Source of the DNA: Candidatus Latescibacterota bacterium
Lineage (GTDB): Bacteria; Latescibacterota; 4484-107; B68-G9
Assembly: GCA_012961755.1 (NCBI GenBank)
Contig: DTYS01000155.1
Span: forward strand, 1 to 11,181
Length of the DNA: 11,181 nucleotides
Reading direction: 5' to 3'
Shown: one piece after another, positions 1-6,211 of the stretch
Layout: every line of letters begins with the position of its first letter
How positions within the stretch are numbered: the first letter of the stretch is position 1
The notes under the pieces: model-generated
Told to the model about the DNA's origin: nothing
Databases searched by the model: none
Seen by the model: the letters and a program-made list of their open reading frames with translations, nothing else
Program-made: the position numbers and the translations under genes

Positions 1-108
1 ATGGGAGGGAGGGTGCACGTTCCCGTCCACTTGGACGGTGTGCTACGGAGGCCCACCCTCGAGGTGGACGGAAATGTCGTCATAGAACATGGAATTTTAA
101 AGCTCTAA
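1..108 (+). CDS. C-terminal fragment of an M29-type aminopeptidase-like protein
   Basis: An open frame from the window edge ends at TAA 106-108 and gives 35 residues. The ATG at position 1 is probably internal, because the window cuts the gene and no ribosome binding site can be seen. The pattern VHLDGVLRRPTLEVDG, followed by an acidic 'IEHG' end, resembles the C-terminus of M29 (aminopeptidase T / AmpS-like) metallopeptidases. In those proteins a metal-site 'H-D' pair is followed by a short strand pair around 'DG' and a terminal 'xxG'. This is family-level inference from a short piece. The catalytic core lies outside the window, so specificity cannot be judged. The next gene starts 12 nt downstream, so the two are probably co-transcribed. 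Another protein ending in a similar beta hairpin remains possible. Confidence 0.45.
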   Translation: MGGRVHVPVHLDGVLRRPTLEVDGNVVIEHGILKL

Positions 109-120
109 CGAGGTAATAAG

Positions 121-600
121 GTGAGCAGTTACAGGGGACATCTTAGAGGAGGGCTCCTGTTCTTCGGACTTCTGTGGCTCGGAATGTGGGTGGCATCGGG
201 CTATGGGCTTTTGGGTGAGAAGTTCGCCCGGGCTTTTCAAGGCTGGCGTGCCCTTCCCCTTTTGGCGGTCTCCCTCACTATGGCCATCTGGCCGGATGTG
301 GACATCACGAGCAAGGCCCAGAGGTTCTTCTATAGGGTACTGATGGGGGTGGACGTCTTGCTCCTTATGAGTAAAAGGTACCAGGAGGCGGCGGTCCTGG
401 GCCTTTTAGCCATGGTCCCCGTTGTGAGCCGACATAGGGGCTGGACCCACACCATCTGGGCCGCCATCATCGTTCCCTCCCCCCTTTTACTCTTACCTAT
501 GTACCTGGAAGGAAAGCTTACCTGGACGGGCCTTGCGTACTACATCTCGGGGACCGTTGGATACATAAGCCACCTGATCTTGGACGGAAAGTTCATCTAA
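121..600 (+). CDS. YdjM/DUF457-like membrane-bound metal-dependent hydrolase
   Basis: The product has 159 residues and starts at GTG, with GAGGT about 6 nt upstream (110-114). It looks like a small integral membrane protein. Hydrophobic stretches lie at about residues 11-30, 42-56, 90-103, 112-128 and 138-153. Polar residues typical of the YdjM (LexA-regulated, DUF457) family are present: an N-terminal YRGH, PDVD at about residues 58-61, HRGWTH at about 105-110, and a final GYISHLILD. These His/Asp motifs are thought to bind metal in the family, but the substrate is unknown. It follows the aminopeptidase-like fragment closely and is separated from holB by 70 bp that hold a promoter-like site. 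It therefore probably belongs to the upstream transcription unit. Family assignment is fairly secure; function is not. Confidence 0.7.
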   Translation: MSSYRGHLRGGLLFFGLLWLGMWVASGYGLLGEKFARAFQGWRALPLLAVSLTMAIWPDVDITSKAQRFFYRVLMGVDVLLLMSKRYQEAAVLGLLAMVPVVSRHRGWTHTIWAAIIVPSPLLLLPMYLEGKLTWTGLAYYISGTVGYISHLILDGKFI

Positions 601-628
601 CTGAGCCCCCACTTTGACCAGCCAGCTC

Positions 629-657
629 TTGACAGGTGGAACGTTATGGTGTTTATT
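629..657 (+). promoter_or_regulatory. Sigma70-like promoter ahead of holB
   Basis: A perfect -35 box TTGACA lies at 629-634. A 17-bp spacer separates it from a weak -10 box TTTATT at 652-657 (4 of 6 matches to TATAAT). It sits in the only sizeable gap before the holB-ricT-metG-tatD-ksgA run. The predicted start site would be about 664, only a few bases before the holB ATG at 671, so the message would be almost leaderless. That short leader, together with the weak -10, limits confidence. Confidence 0.4.
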
Positions 658-670
658 TGGGGATTAAGCT

Positions 671-1717
671 ATGAAATTCTGGGATATACTGATAGACCAA
701 GCAGAAGCCAAAAAGCTCGTCCGGAGCATGTTCTCCTCGGGGATGGTCCCACACGCCCTGCTCGTCCATGGACCAGTAGGATCTGGCAAGCATCTTTTAG
801 CCTTAGCATTAGCCCAGACCTTCCTCTGTGAATCCCCCGAGGAAGGACTTCCCTGCGGGAGGTGTAGGTCGTGTTCGTCCTTCGCTTCCTTCGAACATCC
901 GGACGTACACATCCTCTGGCCGGCGCCCTCCTCCCTCTCTACGGAGGAGCTCTCCTTCAGGAGGGCCTTAGCTGAGGACCCGTACGCCGTCCCAAGGCCG
1001 TCCGGAAGCTTGGGGATAGCTATAGATAGGGTCAGGGACCTCCAGCACCGGCTTTCCCTCAAGCCTTACCGTGGAAGGGGTAAGGTCGGGATACTCTTCG
1101 ACGCGGAATATATGAGGCCCGAGGCAGCTAACGCCCTCCTTAAGACCTTAGAGGAGCCTCCCCGAGGGACGCTCCTCGTGCTCACCTCTTCTGCTCCGGA
1201 GCGGCTCCTTCCCACAGTGCGTTCCAGGTGTCAGGAGGTCCCCCTCCATCCGCTGCCCGTCGATGCCGTGGCCGAGGAGCTGATGAGGAGGTTCAACCTT
1301 CCCCACGAAGGGGCCGTGGCCGTCGCCAGGGCGTCGGAGGGGGACATGGGTAAGGCGTTGAAACTTTTGAGGGAAGGGGACATCAAAAGGAGGGCTCGGG
1401 AGTTCCTGGAAAGCGCCCTCAAAGCCCAAAGCCCGCTGGATGCTTTCCTACGTACGGAAGAGGTCGGGGCCCTGCCAGCAGGGGAGCTTTTGGAATGGGT
1501 CCTCGTCATGCTCAGAGACGAGTTGCTTGAAAGCTTCGGCCTCCCTGAAAGGAGGGTCCTTCGGAGGGATGAAGGACTTCCTTTGAAGGTAAGTCCCGGG
1601 AAGTTGGAGGCGTTCCTCGACGAGGTGGGGAGGGCTTACGATATGCTCTCTAAGAACATGCCTGCTAAGCTTGTGCTCTGGCACGTATGGCTTCAGCTTC
1701 GTAATCTCAGGAGGTGA
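671..1717 (+). CDS. holB: DNA polymerase III delta-prime subunit (clamp loader)
   Basis: The product has 348 residues, the usual length for bacterial delta-prime. The AAA+ fold is clear. A P-loop GPVGSGK lies at residues 34-40. A zinc module follows with Cys53, Cys62, Cys65 and Cys68. The box-VI-like segment 'DAExMxxEAANALLKTLEEPP' lies around residues 144-164. The SRC motif at 185-187 supplies the arginine finger used by the neighbouring clamp-loader ATPase. In the family, this subunit works with delta and tau/gamma to load the beta sliding clamp on DNA. E. coli delta-prime lacks a functional P-loop, but many other bacterial versions, like this one, keep a good one, so nucleotide binding is possible. 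The upstream Shine-Dalgarno is weak (GGGGAT around 659-664). The stop overlaps the next gene by 4 nt (GTGA). The neighbour ricT is the same as in Bacillus. Confidence 0.93.
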   Translation: MKFWDILIDQAEAKKLVRSMFSSGMVPHALLVHGPVGSGKHLLALALAQTFLCESPEEGLPCGRCRSCSSFASFEHPDVHILWPAPSSLSTEELSFRRALAEDPYAVPRPSGSLGIAIDRVRDLQHRLSLKPYRGRGKVGILFDAEYMRPEAANALLKTLEEPPRGTLLVLTSSAPERLLPTVRSRCQEVPLHPLPVDAVAEELMRRFNLPHEGAVAVARASEGDMGKALKLLREGDIKRRAREFLESALKAQSPLDAFLRTEEVGALPAGELLEWVLVMLRDELLESFGLPERRVLRRDEGLPLKVSPGKLEAFLDEVGRAYDMLSKNMPAKLVLWHVWLQLRNLRR

Positions 1718-2574
1718 GGGAAGTGGAGGAAGAGCTTTACGAGGTGGGCTTCAAGGGGGAGAGGAGGGACTTCTTCCTGAACCCACAGAACGTCCCGGTG
1801 TCCGTCGGGGACGCCGTGATAGTTGAGGCGGACAGAGGGGTGGACTTGGGATACGTGCTCAGGATGGGAAAGCTCGTTTGGCAGAGGAAACCTGAGAGGG
1901 TGGGTAACATTCTGCGCAGGGCCACCCCCGAGGAGGTAGCGTCGCTCGCACAGAAGGCAAAAAAGGAGGAGGGGGCCTTTCGTACCTGTAGGGAGAAGAT
2001 AGCCCAGCACGGGCTTAAGATGAAGCTCGTGGACGTGGAATACCAGTTCGATGGGAAGAAGATAACCTTCTACTTTACAGCAGAACACAGGGTCGACTTC
2101 AGGGATCTCGTCAGGGATCTGGCCAAGTATTTCCATACGAGGGTGGAACTCAGGCAGATAGGTGTCAGGGACGAGGCGAAGTGGGTGGGAGGATACGGCC
2201 CATGCGGGAGGAGGCTGTGCTGTGCGGCCTTCCTCAGGGAGTTCGAATCCGTGTCCTCCCAGATGGCCAAGCTTCAGAACCTCTGCGTCTCCCCGGACAA
2301 GATATCGGGCCTCTGTGGAAGGCTTGTGTGCTGTCTACTCTTCGAAAGGGAGTTCTACGAAGAGGTGGCCAGGAAGTTCCCGAAGGTGGGGTCGAAGGTT
2401 TCCGGGGAGGACGGCAGGGTCTACGAGGTCTCAAAGGTGGATATATTCAGGGACAGGGTCTACCTAAGGGACGAGGTCGGAATGGAGGTCCAGATGTCGT
2501 CCGACGAGTTCAGCAGGTGGAGGAGGCCCTTGAGGAAGCTTTTAGGGCGACTTCGGAGGAGGGGGGATGAGTAA
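1714..2574 (+). CDS. ricT: PSP1-domain iron-sulfur protein, RicT/YaaT-like
   Basis: The product has 286 residues from GTG 1714, or 283 from GTG 1723. It is a PSP1 C-terminal-domain protein, identified by a block with many cysteines: WVGGYGPCGRRLCC at residues 157-170 (Cys164, 169, 170), then Cys191, Cys201 and CC 206-207. In Bacillus, RicT (YaaT) forms the RicA-RicF-RicT complex. That complex carries Fe-S clusters and stimulates RNase Y-dependent mRNA maturation. The cysteine spacing here suggests cluster binding, by family knowledge. The gene overlaps holB by 4 nt and metG by 8 nt, so translation is coupled. The start is uncertain: AGGAGG (1708-1713) directly abuts GTG 1714 but lies 9 nt before GTG 1723, which favours 1723. 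The RicA and RicF partners are not in the window. Confidence 0.85.
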   Translation: MREVEEELYEVGFKGERRDFFLNPQNVPVSVGDAVIVEADRGVDLGYVLRMGKLVWQRKPERVGNILRRATPEEVASLAQKAKKEEGAFRTCREKIAQHGLKMKLVDVEYQFDGKKITFYFTAEHRVDFRDLVRDLAKYFHTRVELRQIGVRDEAKWVGGYGPCGRRLCCAAFLREFESVSSQMAKLQNLCVSPDKISGLCGRLVCCLLFEREFYEEVARKFPKVGSKVSGEDGRVYEVSKVDIFRDRVYLRDEVGMEVQMSSDEFSRWRRPLRKLLGRLRRRGDE

Positions 2575-4429
2575 GTTTTACATAACCACGCCGATATACT
2601 ATGTGAACGATGAACCTCACTTAGGACACGCATATACCACGATCTTAGCGGACACGCTGGCGAGGTACCATAGGCTGTTCGGGGAGGATGTGTTCTTCCT
2701 TACAGGTTTGGACGAGCACGGCCAGAAGGTCCAACAGGCTGCTCAGAGGAGGGGGATTCCACCGCAACAGCACTGCGACGAGATGGCGGAAAGGTTCGTG
2801 GGCCTCTGGAGGAGGCTCTCGGTATCGAACGACGATTTCCTCCGCACGACCCAGAAACGCCATGTGAAGGCCGTTCAGAGGTTCCTGCAGGTGCTCTACG
2901 ATAGGGGGGAGATATACAAGGCTCCCTACGAAGGGTGGTACTGCATTCCGGACGAGAGGTTCTGGACGGAGAAGGACCTTACAGACGGGAAGTGCCCGGA
3001 ATGCGGAAGGCCCGTAGTAAGGCTTTCTGAGGACAATTACTTCTTCAAGATGGGAAAACATCAGGACTGGCTCGTGCGCCACATAGAGGAGCATCCGGAC
3101 TTTATAATGCCGGAGGCTAGGAGGAACGAGATACTGGGGTTCCTCAAGAAACCTTTGGGCGACCTATGCATATCTCGCCCAAAGGCGAGGCTCTCCTGGG
3201 GGATCCCCCTTCCCTTCGACCCTGACTACGTCACGTACGTCTGGGTGGACGCCCTCACGAACTACATAAGTGCTATAGGGATATACGAGGACGAAGTCCG
3301 GTTCTGTAGATGGTGGCCCGCGGACCTCCACCTCATAGGCAAGGACATACTTATGACCCATGCCGTATATTGGCCAACTATGCTCCATGCTGCGGGGATA
3401 GAACCCCCCCTTCACATATTCGCCCACGGATGGTGGCTCTTGGAGGAGCAGAAGATGTCCAAGTCCAGGGGTAAGGTGGTCCAACCACTTGAGCTTATAG
3501 AAAGATATGGCCCCGACGCCTTCAGGTACTTCCTTATGAGGGAGATGGCCCCCGGACAGGACAGCAACTTCGGCGAGGAGGCGCTCGTTGCGAGGTACAA
3601 CAGCGACTTAGCGAACGACTTAGGAAACCTCCTCAGCAGGGTAGTGAGGATGATAAAACAGTGCACGCAAGGCCGAATCCCTTCCCCCGGAAGGGAGGAA
3701 CCCCTGGACCGGGAGCTCAGGGAGGAGACCCTGAAGGCAGCGGGGAAAGTGAGGGGGAGGATAGAGGACTTGAGGGTGGACCTCGCCTTAGAGGAGGCCG
3801 TAGAAATTGCCAGGAGGGTGAACAGGTACTTGGAGCGCACTGCCCCTTGGAAGCTCCATAAAGAGGGGAAGGGGGATAGGGTTGGCACCGTGCTTTACTT
3901 CTCGGCCGAGGTGCTCAGGATCTTAGGGGACATATTAGAGCCGGTGATGCCGGGTAAGGCCGTAGAACTTAAGTACCAGCTCGGCGTAAGTTCCAAGGGG
4001 AGATGGGAGGAAAGGGTCCTCTGGGGAGTCCTGGAGCCCGGGACGACCGCCCCTGGGGGGCCTCCCCTCTTCCCGAGGGTGAGGCTGGAGGAGAGGAAGG
4101 AGGAGGCCTACATAACCTTAGAGGAGTTTCAAAGACTTGACATAAGGGTCGGCGAGGTTACATCCGCAGGTTCGGTTCAGGGGACCCGGAAGCTGCTCCG
4201 ACTTGAGGTGGACCTGGGTGGAGAGAAGAGACAACTTGTAGCTGGACTTGCGGAACACTATGCTCCCGAGGATCTTGTGGGGAGAAAGGTGATAGTTTTA
4301 GCGAACCTTAAGCCAGCTCGCATAAGGGGCGTGGAATCCCAGGGAATGCTCCTCGCAGCGGACGACGGGAAGAACCTGGCCCTGATCGTTCCCGACCGGG
4401 AGGTCGGTTCCGGGGCGAGGGTCAGGTAG
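2567..4429 (+). CDS. metG: Methionyl-tRNA synthetase with C-terminal tRNA-binding domain
   Basis: The product has 620 residues and charges tRNA-Met with methionine using ATP. The class I signatures are HLGH at residues 18-21 and KMSKS at 296-300. The connective-peptide zinc knuckle is atypical: Cys126-x2-Asp129 ... Cys143-x2-Cys146, where most single-knuckle enzymes have four Cys or three Cys plus His. Helical anticodon-binding residues span roughly 365-500. A Trbp111/OB-fold domain begins near residue 520 (RLDIRVGEV) and runs to the end, as in homodimeric enzymes of this type. The ATG start overlaps the ricT stop by 8 nt and has GGAGGAGG just upstream (about 2555-2562). tatD begins 6 nt after the stop. 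The bacterial type and full length make the call secure; the Asp ligand is the only oddity. Confidence 0.96.
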   Translation: MSKFYITTPIYYVNDEPHLGHAYTTILADTLARYHRLFGEDVFFLTGLDEHGQKVQQAAQRRGIPPQQHCDEMAERFVGLWRRLSVSNDDFLRTTQKRHVKAVQRFLQVLYDRGEIYKAPYEGWYCIPDERFWTEKDLTDGKCPECGRPVVRLSEDNYFFKMGKHQDWLVRHIEEHPDFIMPEARRNEILGFLKKPLGDLCISRPKARLSWGIPLPFDPDYVTYVWVDALTNYISAIGIYEDEVRFCRWWPADLHLIGKDILMTHAVYWPTMLHAAGIEPPLHIFAHGWWLLEEQKMSKSRGKVVQPLELIERYGPDAFRYFLMREMAPGQDSNFGEEALVARYNSDLANDLGNLLSRVVRMIKQCTQGRIPSPGREEPLDRELREETLKAAGKVRGRIEDLRVDLALEEAVEIARRVNRYLERTAPWKLHKEGKGDRVGTVLYFSAEVLRILGDILEPVMPGKAVELKYQLGVSSKGRWEERVLWGVLEPGTTAPGGPPLFPRVRLEERKEEAYITLEEFQRLDIRVGEVTSAGSVQGTRKLLRLEVDLGGEKRQLVAGLAEHYAPEDLVGRKVIVLANLKPARIRGVESQGMLLAADDGKNLALIVPDREVGSGARVR

Positions 4430-4435
4430 AGCGTT

Positions 4436-5209
4436 ATGGAGTGGATCGATACTCACGCACATCTGGAGGACCTCAGGTTCTCTTCGGACTTAGATGAAGT
4501 CGTAAGGAGGGCCGAAGAGGCAGGAGTAAAGGCCATACTGACGGCAGGGACCGAGCTCGGGACGAGCTTAAGGGCCCTGAAGCTTGCCGAGCGGTACGGG
4601 AAGGTTTGGGCTGCCGTGGGTGTCCATCCCCACGAAGCTGAAAGGGCCACGCCCGAGGTCTTAGCAGAGGTGGAGGTGCTCGCCTCGCACGAAAGGGTCC
4701 TGGCTATAGGGGAGGTCGGCCTGGACTTCTACAGGGACCGCTCCCCGAGGGAATCCCAGCTTACGGCCTTCAGGAGGCAGGTGGAGCTCGCCGGGAAGCT
4801 TGGACTCCCCCTTGTGGTGCACAGTAGAGGTGCTGTCCGTGAGGTCTTGGACCTCCTCAGGGAGTTTCGAGGGATCAAGGGGATGCTTCACTGCTTTCCC
4901 GGAGGACCAGAGGAGGCCGAGGAAGTCCTTGAGCTCGGGTGGTACGTAGGCCTCGGAGGAACGCTGACCTTTCAGAAATCAGCGCTTCCGGAGGTCGCCT
5001 CCGCCTTACCCTTGGAGGGTATACTTCTGGAGACCGACAGTCCATACCTCGCTCCCGTCCCCTACAGGGGTAGGAGGAACGAACCCGCCTACCTCGTGCT
5101 CGTCGGGAAGAAGTTGGCCCAGATAAAGGGCACCTCACCCCAGGAAGTCGCTCTGTGCACGAGCGAGAACGCAAGGAAGCTCTTCGGATTTCCCCCCGCA
5201 AGTACCTGA
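4436..5209 (+). CDS. tatD: TatD-family metal-dependent DNase
   Basis: The product has 257 residues, normal for the TatD family (TIM-barrel amidohydrolase fold). All metal-site motifs are present: DTHAH (Asp5, His7, His9), IGEVGLD with Glu93, His129 in VVHSRGA, His152 in LHCFPGG, and Asp201 in ETDSPYLAP. Family members are 3'-5' exonucleases or DNases acting in DNA repair and nucleic-acid turnover, probably in the cytoplasm. The in vivo substrate cannot be read from sequence. It sits between metG and ksgA, as yabD does in Bacillus. It starts 6 nt after metG with no strong Shine-Dalgarno of its own, so its translation probably depends on ribosomes ending metG. Its 3' end overlaps the ksgA start by 55 nt. 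Confidence 0.92.
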   Translation: MEWIDTHAHLEDLRFSSDLDEVVRRAEEAGVKAILTAGTELGTSLRALKLAERYGKVWAAVGVHPHEAERATPEVLAEVEVLASHERVLAIGEVGLDFYRDRSPRESQLTAFRRQVELAGKLGLPLVVHSRGAVREVLDLLREFRGIKGMLHCFPGGPEEAEEVLELGWYVGLGGTLTFQKSALPEVASALPLEGILLETDSPYLAPVPYRGRRNEPAYLVLVGKKLAQIKGTSPQEVALCTSENARKLFGFPPAST

Positions 5210-5976
5210 GCCAACACTTCCTGGTGAACCCTCAGGTAGCCCTCAGGATAGTGGAAGCCGCTGAGATCTCCTCCTCGGACCCCGTCTTAGAGATAGGTCC
5301 CGGAGGGGGGGCCCTCACAGGGCTCCTCCTGGAACGCTCCCGGGAAGTGGTGGTGGTTGAGATAGATCCGAGGCTTTGCTCCCTCCTCAGGGAGAGGTTC
5401 GGGGGGGACCCGAGGTTCAGGCTGGTGGAAGGGGACGTACTGAAGGTGAACCTCGGGGAACTGATATCGGAGGGCGGCTGGACGATCGTAGGGAGCCTTC
5501 CCTACCACATCACGAGTCCCGTGCTCTTCCTGCTAGCGGAGCACAGGGAGAAGGTCCGCAGGGCGGTGGTTATGGTTCAAAGGGAGGTCGGCAGGAGGAT
5601 GACGGCTTCACCAGGAAGCAGGGACTACGGTCTGCTCTCCGTTATGCTCAGGTTGGACGCTCGTCCGGAGTACCTCTTCGAGGTCCGTCCTGGGAACTTC
5701 CTCCCGAGGCCCAAGGTGACGTCCGCGGTCGTGCGACTTGATTTCACCGAGCCCTACCCCCTTCAACCCAGGGACAGAGAGACTTTTAAGAGGCTCGTAA
5801 AAGCGGCGTTCGGAGGTAGGAGGAAGATGCTCCGGAACTCCCTCAGCTCTCTGGCTCCCCCCGAAGTTCTCTTGGAGGCCTCCCGGAAGGCGGGGGTGGA
5901 CCTCTCGCTCAGGGCCGAACAGGTGCCCCTGGAAGGCTTCGTCATGCTCGCGGACTCGCTTTCCCGTCGAAGCTGA
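5155..5976 (+). CDS. rsmA: 16S rRNA dimethyladenosine transferase (KsgA/RsmA)
   Basis: The product has 273 residues, the usual length. It dimethylates two adjacent adenines in the 3' terminal hairpin of 16S rRNA using S-adenosylmethionine, a late step of 30S assembly. Visible motifs are RKYLSQHFL at residues 15-23 (N-terminal clamp), the SAM-binding loop VLEIGPGGGALT at 44-55, the acidic VVVEID near 66-71, and motif IV at 113-122, GSLPYHITSP. Motif IV is normally NLPY; here the Asn is Ser114. The GTG start is supported by AGGA at 5142-5145 at good spacing and by about 15 residues before RKYLSQHFL, as in other KsgA proteins. This gives a 55-nt overlap with tatD. It is the last gene of the run; no clear terminator follows. 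Confidence 0.93.
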   Translation: MHERERKEALRISPRKYLSQHFLVNPQVALRIVEAAEISSSDPVLEIGPGGGALTGLLLERSREVVVVEIDPRLCSLLRERFGGDPRFRLVEGDVLKVNLGELISEGGWTIVGSLPYHITSPVLFLLAEHREKVRRAVVMVQREVGRRMTASPGSRDYGLLSVMLRLDARPEYLFEVRPGNFLPRPKVTSAVVRLDFTEPYPLQPRDRETFKRLVKAAFGGRRKMLRNSLSSLAPPEVLLEASRKAGVDLSLRAEQVPLEGFVMLADSLSRRS

Positions 5977-5992
5977 AATGTACGAAAGGTAC

Positions 5993-6021
5993 TTGCATAG
6001 AGGGACACTTTTTCTTATCTT
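5993..6021 (+). promoter_or_regulatory. Sigma70-like promoter for a candidate non-coding RNA
   Basis: A -35 box TTGCAT lies at 5993-5998. After a 17-bp spacer comes a -10 box TATCTT at 6016-6021. Seven bases after the -10 is G6028, the first base of a long predicted closing helix. The same arrangement (ACTTGC, 17 bases, CTTATCTTTGGG) occurs again at 8737-8771 ahead of the nitroreductase gene. The site lies just after ksgA and no + strand coding gene follows for over 2 kb. Confidence 0.45.
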
Positions 6022-6027
6022 TGGGTA

Positions 6028-6211
6028 GGGCGGAAGGGAGCAAATTGAGGGGCCTTCAACACCCTAAGAGAGAAGGTCGTCCCCGGAAGCTGAGGCCCTT
6101 GCCGTGACCCTCCTTGCGGAGGCGAGCGAGGTGCCAAGACGCGGAAGGTGACTGTAAAAATCCTTCGCCGTGATGGAGGGAAGAGCACTCCTCAAAAGCC
6201 CCTTCCGCCTC
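6028..6211 (+). ncRNA. Candidate structured non-coding RNA in a convergent gap
   Basis: About 184 nt lie between ksgA (+) and namZ (-). The ends pair strongly: 6029-6038 (GGCGGAAGGG) with 6200-6209 (CCCTTCCGCC), ten Watson-Crick pairs. This extends by a G-U pair outside and two pairs inside after a bulged A. A second helix joins 6045-6050 to 6190-6195. Inside are possible hairpins at 6051-6057/6072-6078, 6085-6089/6098-6103, 6109-6113/6118-6122 (CCTCC TTGC GGAGG) and 6144-6148/6162-6166. A promoter-like site places the start at the helix base. The family is not recognised: no 6S, SRP, RNase P, tmRNA or known riboswitch core was found, though the length is near that of 6S RNA. An alternative 3' hairpin (6179-6186/6198-6206) competes with the closing helix. 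Short coding-like stretches also occur, so a decayed gene remains possible. Confidence 0.4.

Noticed and set aside
5979..5996. GTAC-GAAAG-GTAC hairpin after ksgA as a terminator
   Set aside because: Only four pairs, not GC-rich and not followed by a T-run; it overlaps the -35 region of the RNA promoter.
6028..6046. Similarity of CGGAAGGGAGCA to the SRP RNA apical loop (GGAAGG.AGCA)
   Set aside because: The partner strand of the SRP helix (GTCAGG.CC) is missing and the local bases do not pair; here the segment pairs with the far end at 6200-6209 instead.
6050..6150. Coding-like pieces (GAFNTLREKVVPG, then EALAVTLLAEASEV) in two + frames
   Set aside because: They are short, separated by a stop and a frame change, and match no family I recognise. 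The paired ends and aligned promoter favour an RNA, though this was kept as the main alternative.
6141..6165. GGTGACTGTAA resembling part of a cobalamin riboswitch core
   Set aside because: The B12 box and the rest of the conserved core are absent, and no + strand gene follows for it to control.
6028..6211. A miniature transposable element with terminal inverted repeats
   Set aside because: No flanking target-site duplication is visible, no second copy occurs in the window, and the right end coincides with the namZ stop codon.
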